The notes under the pieces were generated by a model. The model did not search any database. It saw only the letters and a list, made by a program, of their open reading frames with translations, and was not told where the DNA came from. 64,000 nt of DNA from Brucella anthropi ATCC 49188 (lineage in GTDB: Bacteria; Pseudomonadota; Alphaproteobacteria; Rhizobiales; Rhizobiaceae): positions 1 to 64,000 of the forward strand of contig NC_009668.1 in the NCBI RefSeq assembly GCF_000017405.1, in the 5' to 3' direction. Position 1 is the first letter of the stretch; each line of letters starts with the position of its first letter. The position numbers and the translations under genes were made by a program. Positions 24,983 through 34,230 of the stretch are shown here, piece after piece.

Positions 24983-25731
24983 CTTTGATGGACCTTTCGG
25001 GCGTTTCCTTTGCCTATGCCGGTGGTAAGACGGTTTTGCATGACGTCGATCTGAAACTTGAGACCGGAAGCAATCTGGGCATTGTCGGTGAGTCCGGTTC
25101 CGGCAAAACAACCATGTTGAAACTGCTGCTTGGACTGCAGCGCCCGTCTTCGGGGAAAGTTTCGTTTCGCGGCAAGCCTCTGGATATTGGCAATCGCGGT
25201 TTCATGCGCGATTTTCGCCGTTCGGTGCAGGCGGTGTTTCAAGATCCCTATTCATCGCTCGATCCGCGCCAGCGTGTCTTCGACATCATTGCCGAGCCGC
25301 TGCGATCTTTGAAAATCGAGACCGATATTGCGCAGGCTGTTGCGCAGGCGCTCGATTCCGTCGATTTGCCAGCGGATGCCGCCCGCCGCTATCCGCACGA
25401 GTTTTCAGGTGGCCAGCGCCAGCGTATAGCCATCGCTCGGGCGATTGTCTCTAAACCTGAGCTCGTCATCGCCGACGAAGTGGTCAGCGCGCTCGATCTG
25501 ACAACACGGGCCCGTATCATCGATCTCATGCGCTCTCTTTCAGAACGCACGACTTTTGTGGTGGTGTCGCACGACATCGCACTGGTTGCGCTCTTGTGCG
25601 AACGGCTGATCGTTCTGGAAAGTGGCCGGATCGTGGAGCAGGGCAATACGCGGGACATTCTGGCCGATCCGCAGCATGCCTATACGAGGAAACTGCTGAC
25701 CAGTTTGCCGAGAATGCCTCAACCCGCTTGA
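24979..25731 (+). CDS. Peptide-type ABC transporter ATP-binding protein (DppF-like)
   Basis: A 250-residue partner ATPase. Walker A is GESGSGKTT (~36-44), the Q-loop region is VFQDPYSSLDPRQ, the signature is FSGGQRQRIAIARA, Walker B is LVIADEVVSALD, and the switch is VVSHDIA. DILADPQHAYTRKLL closes the domain. Both ATPases being short single-domain proteins is normal for this family. It is the last gene of the operon; no clear terminator follows. Confidence 0.92.
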   Translation: MTLMDLSGVSFAYAGGKTVLHDVDLKLETGSNLGIVGESGSGKTTMLKLLLGLQRPSSGKVSFRGKPLDIGNRGFMRDFRRSVQAVFQDPYSSLDPRQRVFDIIAEPLRSLKIETDIAQAVAQALDSVDLPADAARRYPHEFSGGQRQRIAIARAIVSKPELVIADEVVSALDLTTRARIIDLMRSLSERTTFVVVSHDIALVALLCERLIVLESGRIVEQGNTRDILADPQHAYTRKLLTSLPRMPQPA

Positions 25732-26045
25732 GGATCGAAGCATCATTATATCATCGCGATGCCGGCTCATTGATCTGCAAATGATGTGATATTTTAGGTA
25801 CATCCGGGCAACAAAGTTTCCGCCGCCGCCCTCTTGTTTCCAATGAAAGCGGGCGCGAGTTCCCCGCCGAAGCCAATGTTTTAAAACGATAAAAGATGAG
25901 TATTTGACGCATGTTTGTTTTCTCTGCCTGGAACTCTTCTAAATCATTGTGATTGCGCGATATTTTCCGGGCCTTTATCGCGTGAATGAGTGTCTGTTCG
26001 TCCGCAGATGCTGGAGCATATGTTTAGTTCGGAGCACGCGAACAA
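25732..26045. promoter_or_regulatory. Upstream region of the iron locus with a possible Irr-type box
   Basis: 314 bp without a gene. On the minus strand the sequence from 25943 to 25927 reads TTTAGAAGAGTTCCAGG. It matches the rhizobial/Brucella iron-control element consensus TTTAGAA-N3-TTCTAAA at 11 of 14 specified positions. Its place ~100 bp before the sigma-factor gene fits iron control, but one half-site is degenerate. Confidence 0.35.
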
Positions 26046-26549
26046 ATGACTTCCCGGTTGTGGGATCTGGCAGAACTCTATGAAAGCGAGCAGATCAGTC
26101 TGCGGGCTTTTGTGCGTCGTATTGTCGGAAATACCGCCACGGCTGAAGATGTCGTTCAGCAAGCCTTCCTGAACCTGCTTTCCCGCTATGAAGATACGGC
26201 ACAGGCGCCAGGTCCTGCTTATGTAAAGCGCACAGCGCGCAATCTTGCGCTCAATCACTTACGCGATGCCCGCCGCAGGGCGGATGTCGAAATCGAGGTC
26301 GATGAGCCCGAGCGCTTTGCCGATGCGCGACCATCGCCGGAAATGACGGTGCTTTATCGCAGCGAGCTTCATCGTCTTTTACATTCCGTCGCGCAGCTTC
26401 CGCCGCGTCGGCGCGAAGCCTTTGTTCTCAACCGGATCGAGGGGTTGAGTTATGACGAAGTTGCCGAGCGTATGGGAATTTCCCGAAATACGGTTATAAC
26501 GCAGATCGTGTCAGCGCTGGCTGAACTCGACTGGCGGCTTTCAGAGTAA
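26046..26549 (+). CDS. ECF RNA polymerase sigma factor, FecI-like
   Basis: A 167-residue extracytoplasmic-function sigma factor. Region 2 spans ~10-85 (AEDVVQQAFLNLLSRYED is the -10 recognition and core-binding part). Region 4 spans ~110-160 (LPPRRREAFVLNRIEGLSYDEVAERMGISRNTVITQI helix-turn-helix). It lies directly before fecR-like and siderophore-receptor genes, the standard order for FecI systems in which a receptor signal releases the sigma to transcribe the receptor. ATG 26046 is preceded by GGAG about 11 bp upstream. The short 26-bp gap to the next gene indicates one transcript. Confidence 0.92.
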   Translation: MTSRLWDLAELYESEQISLRAFVRRIVGNTATAEDVVQQAFLNLLSRYEDTAQAPGPAYVKRTARNLALNHLRDARRRADVEIEVDEPERFADARPSPEMTVLYRSELHRLLHSVAQLPPRRREAFVLNRIEGLSYDEVAERMGISRNTVITQIVSALAELDWRLSE

Positions 26550-26575
26550 TTATAAGCGGGAACATCAAGACGCCC

Positions 26576-27520
26576 ATGAAGGAGTTTGAAACCGATCCGG
26601 TTTACATGAAGGCGCTGGAATGGTTTGTGCTGTTACAGGACAAAACCGTCAGCGCCGATGACCGGCGTGCGTTTTCAGCCTGGATTGCATCTGACCCTGC
26701 GCATCGAGTGGCCTATGAGCGTGCGCAGACGCTGTGGCAACGCTTCGATGCCGTGAAGCCTGAATATGACCGCATCCGCCAATCGGGCCATAAATCGGAC
26801 GGTCGTGTGGGCCGGCGCGGCGTTGTTCTGGGTGGCCTTGCCGCTCTCGTTCTTCTGCCTGGCGCTTATCTCTTGTCGCGTCCCGGTCTGTTTGCGACTT
26901 ATCAAACGGGTGTCGGTGAACGTCGCAGCTTTACGCTTGCCGATGGAAGCACTGTCGAGCTTGGCAGCTATTCGGCGCTTTCCCTCGATTTTTCGGGCAA
27001 CGGGCGCAACCTTGTGCTCCATGAAGGGCAGGGGTTCTTTCAGGTCGCCTCCGATCCGTCGCGCCCCTTTGTGGTTAGCGCCAATGGCGGCACGATCACT
27101 GCGCTCGGGACTGCTTTTGACGTGAAACTGATCGATCGGGCGGTCACTGTTTCAGTGGTTGAGCATGCAGTTTCAGTGGCTTTTGGTCAAAGCGATCCGG
27201 TGCGCCTTGATGAGGGCTGGCAGATAACTTATGGCGGTGATGAAGCGGCTTTGCCGCAACGGGCCGACCCGCAGACGGTTGAAGCCTGGCGCAATGACAG
27301 GATTATCTTTGAGGACGTTCCGCTCAGCCGCGTACTGAGCGAGCTGGAACGCTATCGTCGTGGCAGGATTTTCCTCACCGACACAGAAATCGGCAATATG
27401 CCGGTTACGGCAATTTTTGATACGCGTGATGCCGAAGCGGCTCTTGCAACCATTGCCGAAACCTTGCCGGTCAGAGTCCTGAACGGTTCCGGCTGGGTGA
27501 CCGTCGTTACACGGCGATAA
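26576..27520 (+). CDS. FecR-like sigma regulator (inner membrane)
   Basis: A 314-residue single-pass protein. The N-terminal cytoplasmic DUF4880-type domain (ALEWFVLLQDKTVSADDRRAFSAWIASDPAHRVAYERA) binds the sigma factor. One transmembrane helix follows at ~82-100 (RGVVLGGLAALVLLPGAYLL). The periplasmic FecR domain (GERRSFTLADGSTVELGSYSAL) and a C-terminal STN-like fold (VPLSRVLSELERYRRGRIFL) would contact the receptor's signalling domain. The start at ATG 26576 has no strong ribosome site. The three-gene order sigma-FecR-receptor supports the assignment. Confidence 0.93.
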   Translation: MKEFETDPVYMKALEWFVLLQDKTVSADDRRAFSAWIASDPAHRVAYERAQTLWQRFDAVKPEYDRIRQSGHKSDGRVGRRGVVLGGLAALVLLPGAYLLSRPGLFATYQTGVGERRSFTLADGSTVELGSYSALSLDFSGNGRNLVLHEGQGFFQVASDPSRPFVVSANGGTITALGTAFDVKLIDRAVTVSVVEHAVSVAFGQSDPVRLDEGWQITYGGDEAALPQRADPQTVEAWRNDRIIFEDVPLSRVLSELERYRRGRIFLTDTEIGNMPVTAIFDTRDAEAALATIAETLPVRVLNGSGWVTVVTRR

Positions 27521-27623
27521 TAACTGGATTAAAAAAATCAAATTTTTTAAGCTACCGATCATTAGATCGCGTTTCCGAGGTGTCTAATCCTCTGAGGGGC
27601 TGCGTGGCAGCCATGAAGTAACA

Positions 27624-27656
27624 GGAAAATCCTGCCAAAAGCAGGGGTATCAGACA
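27624..27656 (+). promoter_or_regulatory. Possible FecI-type promoter before the receptor gene
   Basis: GGAAAAT (27624-27630) resembles the GGAAAT -35 element of FecI-type sigma promoters, with a candidate -10 around GTATCAG about 16 bp later. A CCTGC-CAAAA-GCAGG hairpin lies between. The implied start of transcription would leave only a very short leader, so this is tentative. Confidence 0.3.
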
Positions 27657-27670
27657 TCGGGGATTAAACT

Positions 27671-30124
27671 ATGCGCGTCGATATGAAGAGCCGAACTCAG
27701 ACTGGTCGTGGCCAAGGTTCTCAGGCTCTTCTTAAAACCGGGCTGTCAGCGCATCTGCTCGCGGCAAGTGCGCTGGTTGCGGTCGCGGCACTCACGCCAA
27801 GTACGGTTTGGGCGCAAGCCGCTGCAAATAGCCAGGTGCAGCGCACGTCGTTTGATATTGCAGCACAGCCGTTGTCCAAAGCGCTGGTGCAATACTCAAA
27901 CAAAACCGGCGTTCAGCTCTTCTTTGATGCAAATATTGTGCGCGGCAAGAACTCCGGCGGTGCACAAGGTTCGCTGACACGTTCGGAAGCACTGGGCCGT
28001 ATTCTTTCCGGTTCTGGCCTCACATATAGCCTGCGCGGCAATACTGTCACGATATCGGTGCAGCAATCAGTTAATGCTGGCGCAACTGTCCCTGAAGGGG
28101 CTTTGCTTCTCGATACGATTACCTTTGAAGGCAATAGTGGCAGCGACACGTCGAGGAGCGTTGTCGTTGAAAGCTCTGGCGGAGCCACCAAGACCAATAC
28201 GCCGCTTATCGAGGTGCCGCAGTCAGTATCTGTTGTCAGCCGCAAGCAGATCGAGATGCAGAATGCGCAAAGCGTCACGGAAATGCTGCGTTATGTCCCC
28301 GGCGTAAGCATTGAAACCTATGGTCCGGATCCAAAAGGCTATGACTGGATTTTCATGCGCGGTTTCAACGCGCAGTCGACCAGTTCCTATCAGAACGGCC
28401 TGCGTCAGCTCTCCAATTCCTACACCTTCTTCCGTACCGATCCATACGAGCTGGATTCCATCGAAGTGCTGCGTGGTCCTGTTTCGTCGCTTTACGGACA
28501 GAGCGATGCTGGCGGTCTGGTCAATCGCGTTACCAAGAAGCCGCAGGCTGAAGCTTCGCATGAAGCATCGGTCGAATATGGCAGTTTCAATCGCAAGCAG
28601 ATTGGCGTCGACCTGACCGGGCCGGTCAATGAAGACAAGACGCTGCTCTATCGTCTCATCGGCGTGGTTCGCAAGGGCAACACGCAGTTCGAATATTCCA
28701 ATGGCGACGAGGTCAAGGACGATCGCTATATGATCGCGCCTTCGCTCACCTGGGCACCCGATGCGGATACGTCGTTGACGGTTTCGGGCCAGTTGCTGCG
28801 CGACGATAGTGGCGGCAGCGTGCTGCCTGCGACGATTAGCAGCCTCTATCCGAATTACCCAAACATTCTGGTTGGTGATCCTGATTTCAACCGCAGCGTC
28901 CAGAAGCAGGGCAGCATCGGCTATGAGTTTGAACATCATATCAACGACACCTGGACGGTGAAGCAGAACCTTCGCTACGGACAGGTCAGTTTCCTGCTCG
29001 ACAATGTGCTGGCGCTTGGGCTCGGGCCGACCGGGATCACGCGGCAGGCGCGTCGCTTCGATGAGAATATGAGCGGGCTGGTGGTCGACAATCAGGCCAT
29101 CGCAGAATTTGAAACCGGCAATATTTCGCATCAGGCACTGTTCGGCCTTGATTACTCCTATTCGGATTCCGATGTGACGCAGTATCGTGATCCGGCCCCA
29201 ACGCTGAACCCGTTCAATCCGTCTTATGGTATTCCGATTTCTGTTCCGACCACGGTAACGCAGAGCTATCGCCAGAAATACAACCAGACCGGGCTTTATG
29301 CGCAGGACCAGATCAAGTTCAACGACAACTGGATTATCACTTTGGGCGGGCGCTATGACTGGCTGGACCTCAATAGTCATAATCGTCTCGATTCCAGTGA
29401 TACAGATCAGAATATCGGGAAATTCAGCGGTCGTGCAGGTGTCACCTATGTGACGCCATGGGGCATCGCGCCCTATGTCAGCTATTCGGAATCCTTTGTG
29501 CCCAATCTCGGCGCGGATAACAGCGGCAATACTTTCGATCCGTCGGAAGGTCGTCAGTGGGAAGTCGGCGTAAAATATCAGCCAAAGGAAATCGACGCGC
29601 TGTTCACGCTGGCGTGGTTCGACATCGTGAAATCGAATGTCGTTTCCTACAGCTATATCGATGGGCCACAGGCGACGGGCGAGGTGCATTCGCGCGGGCT
29701 GGAACTCGAAGGCAAGGTCGATCTGAGCTATGGCTGGGATTTTGTCGGTTCCTACACCTATACCAAGGCGGAAATCACCGAAGATGCTGCGGCGTTTATC
29801 GGCAAGCAGGTGACGATGGTGCCGGAACACCAGGCTTCGGCTTGGCTCAACTACACGTTCAACAGCGGTATGCTTGAAGGTCTCAGCCTTGGCAGCGGCG
29901 TGCGTTATGTGGGTGCAAGCTATGGCGACAAAGCCAATACGATCAAGGTCGATGGCCGAACGCTCGTCGATGCTGGTGTGAGCTACAAGTACAAGGACAT
30001 GACCTTCCAGGTGAATGCCACAAACCTGTTTGACAAGAAGTATTTCACCACCTGCGAGGATGCGTTCAGCTGCTACGAAGGCGATCGCCGCTCGGTCATA
30101 GGCCGTGTGAAGGTCAGTTTCTGA
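27671..30124 (+). CDS. TonB-dependent ferric-siderophore receptor with N-terminal signalling (STN) domain
   Basis: An 817-residue outer-membrane receptor. A signal peptide ends near TVWAQ (~residue 49). The STN domain covers ~60-130 (FDIAAQPLSKALVQYSNKTGVQLFFDANIVRG), which is the hallmark of receptors that signal through FecR/FecI. The plug covers ~175-290 (LIEVPQSVSVVSRKQIEMQNAQSVTEMLRYVPGV and DSIEVLRGPVSSLYGQSDAGGLVNRVTKKP). The 22-strand barrel ends in the terminal Phe of RRSVIGRVKVSF. The C-terminal YFTTCEDAFSCYEGDRR segment resembles hydroxamate receptors of the FhuA/FoxA group. It is followed after 10 bp by the FhuD-like gene. Confidence 0.95.
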   Translation: MRVDMKSRTQTGRGQGSQALLKTGLSAHLLAASALVAVAALTPSTVWAQAAANSQVQRTSFDIAAQPLSKALVQYSNKTGVQLFFDANIVRGKNSGGAQGSLTRSEALGRILSGSGLTYSLRGNTVTISVQQSVNAGATVPEGALLLDTITFEGNSGSDTSRSVVVESSGGATKTNTPLIEVPQSVSVVSRKQIEMQNAQSVTEMLRYVPGVSIETYGPDPKGYDWIFMRGFNAQSTSSYQNGLRQLSNSYTFFRTDPYELDSIEVLRGPVSSLYGQSDAGGLVNRVTKKPQAEASHEASVEYGSFNRKQIGVDLTGPVNEDKTLLYRLIGVVRKGNTQFEYSNGDEVKDDRYMIAPSLTWAPDADTSLTVSGQLLRDDSGGSVLPATISSLYPNYPNILVGDPDFNRSVQKQGSIGYEFEHHINDTWTVKQNLRYGQVSFLLDNVLALGLGPTGITRQARRFDENMSGLVVDNQAIAEFETGNISHQALFGLDYSYSDSDVTQYRDPAPTLNPFNPSYGIPISVPTTVTQSYRQKYNQTGLYAQDQIKFNDNWIITLGGRYDWLDLNSHNRLDSSDTDQNIGKFSGRAGVTYVTPWGIAPYVSYSESFVPNLGADNSGNTFDPSEGRQWEVGVKYQPKEIDALFTLAWFDIVKSNVVSYSYIDGPQATGEVHSRGLELEGKVDLSYGWDFVGSYTYTKAEITEDAAAFIGKQVTMVPEHQASAWLNYTFNSGMLEGLSLGSGVRYVGASYGDKANTIKVDGRTLVDAGVSYKYKDMTFQVNATNLFDKKYFTTCEDAFSCYEGDRRSVIGRVKVSF

Positions 30125-30134
30125 GGCGAGCGTT

Positions 30135-31028
30135 TTGCTGACACGTCGCCAGATAATGTTCGGTTCGGGCCTCGCGCTTTGCGCGGGGCTTTCTGGCTTT
30201 GGTTTCAGAGCCGCCGCCGCATCTCCTCCACGTGTGGTGGCGATCGACTGGGCAGCGGCAGAAGCCATGCTTTCATTCGGGATTGTGCCCGTAGGGCTTT
30301 CCGATACAGCATTCTATCGTCAGCGCATGGCAGCACCGGTTTTGCCGGAAACGGTTGTTGATGTCGGGCCGTTCTGGGAGATCAATCTTGAAGCCCTTGC
30401 AGCGCTGAAGCCCGATTTTGTGATAGCAACGGATTATAATCTCGTGATGACGCCGCGCATCGCGGATGTTGCGCGTGTCGAGCTTGTACCGAGTATCACA
30501 ACGCCGAATGTCGAACGATACCAGTTGGCGATCGAGATACTGAACCGCGTCGCGGACTTGTGCGGTGTTTCGCCTTCCGTGCCGTCTTCTGTGGTTGAGG
30601 ACGCGGAAAGCCGTTTTGCAAAGGCGCGTGAGACTGTCTCGAAGCATGATTATGCGGTGGGTATCATGCTGCCTGATATCGGCGGGCGTGAAATGACCAT
30701 GTACGGCGAAGGCACGCTTCCCGATGCCGTGTTGCGAAAACTCGGACTTGCGAATGTCTGGAAAGGCCCGGTCAATGGAACCGGCATGGCGCGTGTTGGA
30801 CTTGATCGGCTGATGGAAAGCGCTGATGCGGCGTTTCTCGTCGTGGATATTCCCTCGCAGCGGGTTCAGACCGAACGCTCCTTACAACAGAACACGATGT
30901 GGAAATTGCTCCGACCAGTGCGTGACGGGCGCGTGGCATGGCTCAATCAATTCCATCCTTTTGGCGGTGTACCTTCTGCGGCCCATCTGGCGGATCTCAT
31001 CGCCTCGGCATTGGAGAACATGGCGTGA
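30135..31028 (+). CDS. Iron-siderophore ABC transporter substrate-binding protein (FhuD-like)
   Basis: A 297-residue periplasmic protein with a twin-arginine-like leader (TRRQIMFGSGLALCAG; cleavage near FRAAA). VVAIDWAAAEAMLSFGIVPVGLSD and INLEALAALKPDFVIAT are typical of FhuD/BtuF-class helical-backbone binding proteins. It would pass ferric hydroxamate from the receptor to the FhuB-like permease. The TTG start at 30135 sits 10 bp after the receptor stop, with GAGGCGAG just upstream. The stop overlaps the permease start (GTGA), giving translational coupling. Confidence 0.9.
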   Translation: MLTRRQIMFGSGLALCAGLSGFGFRAAAASPPRVVAIDWAAAEAMLSFGIVPVGLSDTAFYRQRMAAPVLPETVVDVGPFWEINLEALAALKPDFVIATDYNLVMTPRIADVARVELVPSITTPNVERYQLAIEILNRVADLCGVSPSVPSSVVEDAESRFAKARETVSKHDYAVGIMLPDIGGREMTMYGEGTLPDAVLRKLGLANVWKGPVNGTGMARVGLDRLMESADAAFLVVDIPSQRVQTERSLQQNTMWKLLRPVRDGRVAWLNQFHPFGGVPSAAHLADLIASALENMA

Positions 31029-33022
31029 GCGGCCTTGAAGCAACCTGCGGCCACACGCGACATTCCCCGCTGCGCTGGGCAATGCTGGCTTTGTCGGTCG
31101 CATTTGTATTGTTGCTCGTTGTTCAGGGCTTTCTCAGCATTGCTGCGCCGGCGGAATGGCTGCGCATCGTGGCAGCTCCCAATCTGGACGATCCACGCCA
31201 TGTGGTCGGTTATTACAGCTTTCTGCCGCGTCTTGCGGTTGGCCTGCTTGTGGGTGGTACGCTCGGGCTTGGTGGCGCAGTGTTTCAAACCGTTCTGCGC
31301 AATCCGCTGGCTGAACCCGGACTTCTTGGTGTTGCCTCCGGCGCACAGATCGCACTGGCTTTCACGCTGGTTTTCGCACCCGGCCTATGGATTGCGGGCA
31401 ACGAAGTCATCGCGCTCATCGGTGCCGGAGTGGCACTCAGCCTTTCGCTGTTTATCGCCTCTCGCGGACGATTTTCATCGACAACTGTGGTGCTGGCCGG
31501 CTTGATGGTCGGGCTTTATTGCAATGCAATCTTCAGCCTGCTCGTACTTTTCAATCATGATTACCTCATTAACCTGCTGACGTGGCAGGCCGGTTCTTTG
31601 CAGCAGGGGGGCTGGGAAGTCTGTCTTTATCTTCTCCCGCGTCTCCTGCCGCTTGCTGCACTCATCTTCATCCTGCAACGACCGCTCAATCTTCTTTCGC
31701 TTGGCGATAATCAGGCGAAGGGACTTGGTATTTCGCCAGCAATGATGCGGCTGGTTCTGCTGGCTGCAGCGGCGGCGATGGCTGCGGTTATCACCAGCAG
31801 TCTTGGGCTGATTGGTATGATCGGACTTGCCGGACCAAATCTTGCACGCACTTTTGCGCCCGGACAGGATGGACGCAGGCTCTTATGGTCGACCTTGCTT
31901 GGCGCGTTGTTGCTTGTCGGTATCGATCAGCTGCTGCGCGCCGTAGCGCCTTTCATCGGCAACATTCCCGCGGGTGCCGCTGCAGGCCTTTTCACAGGCC
32001 CAATTCTTGTCATTCTGGCAAGCCGCGTTCGTCTGCCTGCTGTGCCTTCAACGCAGGAAATCACCCCGGCGAGAGAGCAGATCAAGAAACCGCTTCGCCT
32101 GCTTTTAGCGCTTTCATGCGCTCTTGCCCTTTGCATGATCATATCGGTGTTGGTGTCGAGAACACCTGAAGGCTGGAGCTTTGGCGCACCAGAGGCCGTA
32201 ACATGGTGGCGTGTGCCACGTATTTTTACGGCGGCCGGCGCAGGCATATGTCTTGCGGTTGCGGGCCTTGTTCTACAGGGTACGCTCCGAAACCCGATGG
32301 CCAGTCCCGACTTGCTTGGCATTGGTTATGGCGCGGGCTTCGGGCTTGCAATCGCAGTGCTCTTCATTGGCGATGCAAGCGGCCTTTCCAAGCTTGTGGT
32401 TGCCACCATCGGCGCTTTGGTGGTGCTCAGCGCCATTGCCGGGATCGGCTGGCGTATGGCGTTCCAGCCAGAGCGTGTTCTTCTTGTCGGCGTCGGCTTG
32501 GGAAGCATGTTCCATGCTCTGATGATCCTGCTTCTTGCCAGCGGCAATCCACGTGTAGCTGGCCTCCTGAACTGGTTTTCCGGTTCCATGGGCAATATCG
32601 GCTGGAATGATGCGGCCTTGGTTTGCATCTGCGCGATTATCGTTCTGCTTGCGGCTCTTCTTTTCAGGCGCCCACTCGACATCTTTCCGTTGGGCGATGT
32701 GACAGCGCGCGCTGTTGGCCTCAAAGTCTCGTCAAGCCGTGCGATCCTTCTTGCTCTTGCAGGTGTTGGAACAACAGCGGCAACGATCACTATCGGGCCT
32801 GTCAGTTTCATCGGTCTTATGGTGCCGCATTTTGCTGCCCTGCTCGGGTTCAAAAGCGTGACGACGCGCCTGCTGGCCAGCGCTCTGCTCGGCGCATTGC
32901 TGCTCGTTTTTGCGGATTGGCTTGGGCGCAATCTCGCTTATCCGTGGCCCATGTCTGCAGGGTTGCTCGCATCCCTCATCGGGGGCGGCTTTTTTCTCAG
33001 GTTACTTTCCAAACCAAATTAG
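31025..33022 (+). CDS. fhuB: Ferric-hydroxamate ABC permease, fused double-length (FhuB-like)
   Basis: A 665-residue inner-membrane protein made of two homologous FecCD-type halves, each with about ten helices. The halves are recognisable by NPLAEPGLLGVASGA (~residue 95) and NPMASPDLLGIGYGA (~residue 425), and by SLGLIGMIGLAGPNLAR and GPVSFIGLMVPHFAA. FhuB proteins are about 660 residues with this architecture. I chose the GTG at 31025, which overlaps the FhuD-like stop. Longer readings from 30938 would overlap that gene by 90 bp. No FhuC-type ATPase gene is present nearby, so the ATPase must be encoded elsewhere. Confidence 0.93.
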   Translation: MSGLEATCGHTRHSPLRWAMLALSVAFVLLLVVQGFLSIAAPAEWLRIVAAPNLDDPRHVVGYYSFLPRLAVGLLVGGTLGLGGAVFQTVLRNPLAEPGLLGVASGAQIALAFTLVFAPGLWIAGNEVIALIGAGVALSLSLFIASRGRFSSTTVVLAGLMVGLYCNAIFSLLVLFNHDYLINLLTWQAGSLQQGGWEVCLYLLPRLLPLAALIFILQRPLNLLSLGDNQAKGLGISPAMMRLVLLAAAAAMAAVITSSLGLIGMIGLAGPNLARTFAPGQDGRRLLWSTLLGALLLVGIDQLLRAVAPFIGNIPAGAAAGLFTGPILVILASRVRLPAVPSTQEITPAREQIKKPLRLLLALSCALALCMIISVLVSRTPEGWSFGAPEAVTWWRVPRIFTAAGAGICLAVAGLVLQGTLRNPMASPDLLGIGYGAGFGLAIAVLFIGDASGLSKLVVATIGALVVLSAIAGIGWRMAFQPERVLLVGVGLGSMFHALMILLLASGNPRVAGLLNWFSGSMGNIGWNDAALVCICAIIVLLAALLFRRPLDIFPLGDVTARAVGLKVSSSRAILLALAGVGTTAATITIGPVSFIGLMVPHFAALLGFKSVTTRLLASALLGALLLVFADWLGRNLAYPWPMSAGLLASLIGGGFFLRLLSKPN

Positions 33023-33062
33023 CCAAATCAAACTAGCCAAGTAAAACTAGCCAAGTAAAATT
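33020..33062. repeat. Short tandem repeat (about 16-bp unit)
   Basis: Three diverged copies of TAGCCAAGTAAAAC-type units (agccaaatcaaact, agccaagtaaaact, agccaagtaaaatt) begin right at the stop codon of the FhuB-like gene. The 287-bp gap to the next gene is otherwise featureless. Confidence 0.7.
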
Positions 33063-33309
33063 GGATTGACCTTTAGTCTGAAAACCATTCCGGCTTTCAA
33101 TCATTCCAGACAGATTGAAGAAGTGGGTGACACTATTCGCTTTTCGCGTAAGGTCGACTGACTTCTACTGGATTTCTAGAACTCGCATTCATCGGCAAAA
33201 AATCCGTGACGAGATAATCCATCGGAGGGGCTTGACTGACAAGGACCCGATACAGAAAACCTAAACCATAAAAAGATGCATGCCTTCTGAGAAACGGGAG
33301 AAATAAACT

Positions 33310-34206
33310 TTGGCAGTCGGTCGTCAATCCATGCCGCCGCTCAACGCGCTGGTAGTTTTCGACAGTGCGGCTCGGCTCGGGAGTTTCTCTCGCGCAGGTT
33401 TGGAGCTCGGCCTCACCCAAAGCGCCGTCAGTCGGCAGATTGGCAAGCTGGAAGCCTTCATAGGCTCGAAACTGTTCAATCGTCTGCCTGTCGGCGTGCA
33501 GTTGACTGCTATCGGGGAGAGCTATGCCTCGGAGGTAAGCCGACTTCTGGGCGATCTGAGCGCTGTCACAGACGGCTTGCGGGCATGGATTGGGCCGCGA
33601 CAAATCACGATCGCCTGTTCACGCGGGATTGCCGACCAGTGGTTCCTATCGCGAATAGGCAGGCTGAAGGCGGAAATTCCCGGAATCGAAATCCGGTTGC
33701 GTGTAACGGATGACGTGGCACATCTGCGCCTGGACGAGTTTGATCTCGCGCTATTCTATCGCAAGGAGCGGCCCATCGGGGTCAATCTGACCGTGCTGGG
33801 TCGGGAGGAAGTCGTACCCGTCTCAGCGCCAGGCGTGCCCGGCATCATGGAACAGGAGGCACCGGTTCTGCTCGCCATTGAAGACACGATGCGCGAGTGG
33901 CAGGGTTGGCCGGAATGGTGGCATGATGCCAGACTTTCTCGTCCAGCCGGTGCACTGGAATGGCGGCTCGGTGACTATGGTCTTTGTGTTGCCGCCGCAA
34001 CGCAGGGCATCGGTATCACGTTAGGCTGGACTTGGCTTATCAAGGAGCAGCTTGCGAGCGGAACATTGGTCCCGGCGCATAGCCACATGATGCGGTCGGA
34101 CGCCTATTTCTATCTCATGCGACCAGCTGATCGTCACCAGCGTAAAATCGTGCGGGAAGTGTCCGACTGGCTGATAGCAAGCAATGGAACAGATCCAATC
34201 ACATAA
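33310..34206 (+). CDS. LysR-family transcriptional regulator (GcvA-like)
   Basis: A 298-residue regulator. The N-terminal winged helix-turn-helix reads PPLNALVVFDSAARLGSFSRAGLELGLTQSAVSRQIGKLE, the form typical of the GcvA/AmpR branch. The C-terminal effector domain includes LRLDEFDLALFYRKERP and AATQGIGITLGWTWLIKEQL. The TTG at 33310 with GGGAG upstream is chosen; ATG 33331 is an alternative. It does not sit beside an obvious divergent target: upstream is the FhuB-like gene on the same strand and downstream a convergent small membrane protein. Its regulon is not deducible. Confidence 0.88.
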   Translation: MAVGRQSMPPLNALVVFDSAARLGSFSRAGLELGLTQSAVSRQIGKLEAFIGSKLFNRLPVGVQLTAIGESYASEVSRLLGDLSAVTDGLRAWIGPRQITIACSRGIADQWFLSRIGRLKAEIPGIEIRLRVTDDVAHLRLDEFDLALFYRKERPIGVNLTVLGREEVVPVSAPGVPGIMEQEAPVLLAIEDTMREWQGWPEWWHDARLSRPAGALEWRLGDYGLCVAAATQGIGITLGWTWLIKEQLASGTLVPAHSHMMRSDAYFYLMRPADRHQRKIVREVSDWLIASNGTDPIT

Positions 34207-34230
34207 AGATGATCGGATCTGTTAAACATA

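Noticed and set aside
28223..30268. 681-codon open frame on the minus strand
   Set aside because: Lies antisense to the TonB-dependent receptor, has Ile/Arg/His-rich composition typical of a shadow frame, and no ribosome site. The plus-strand protein has full receptor homology.
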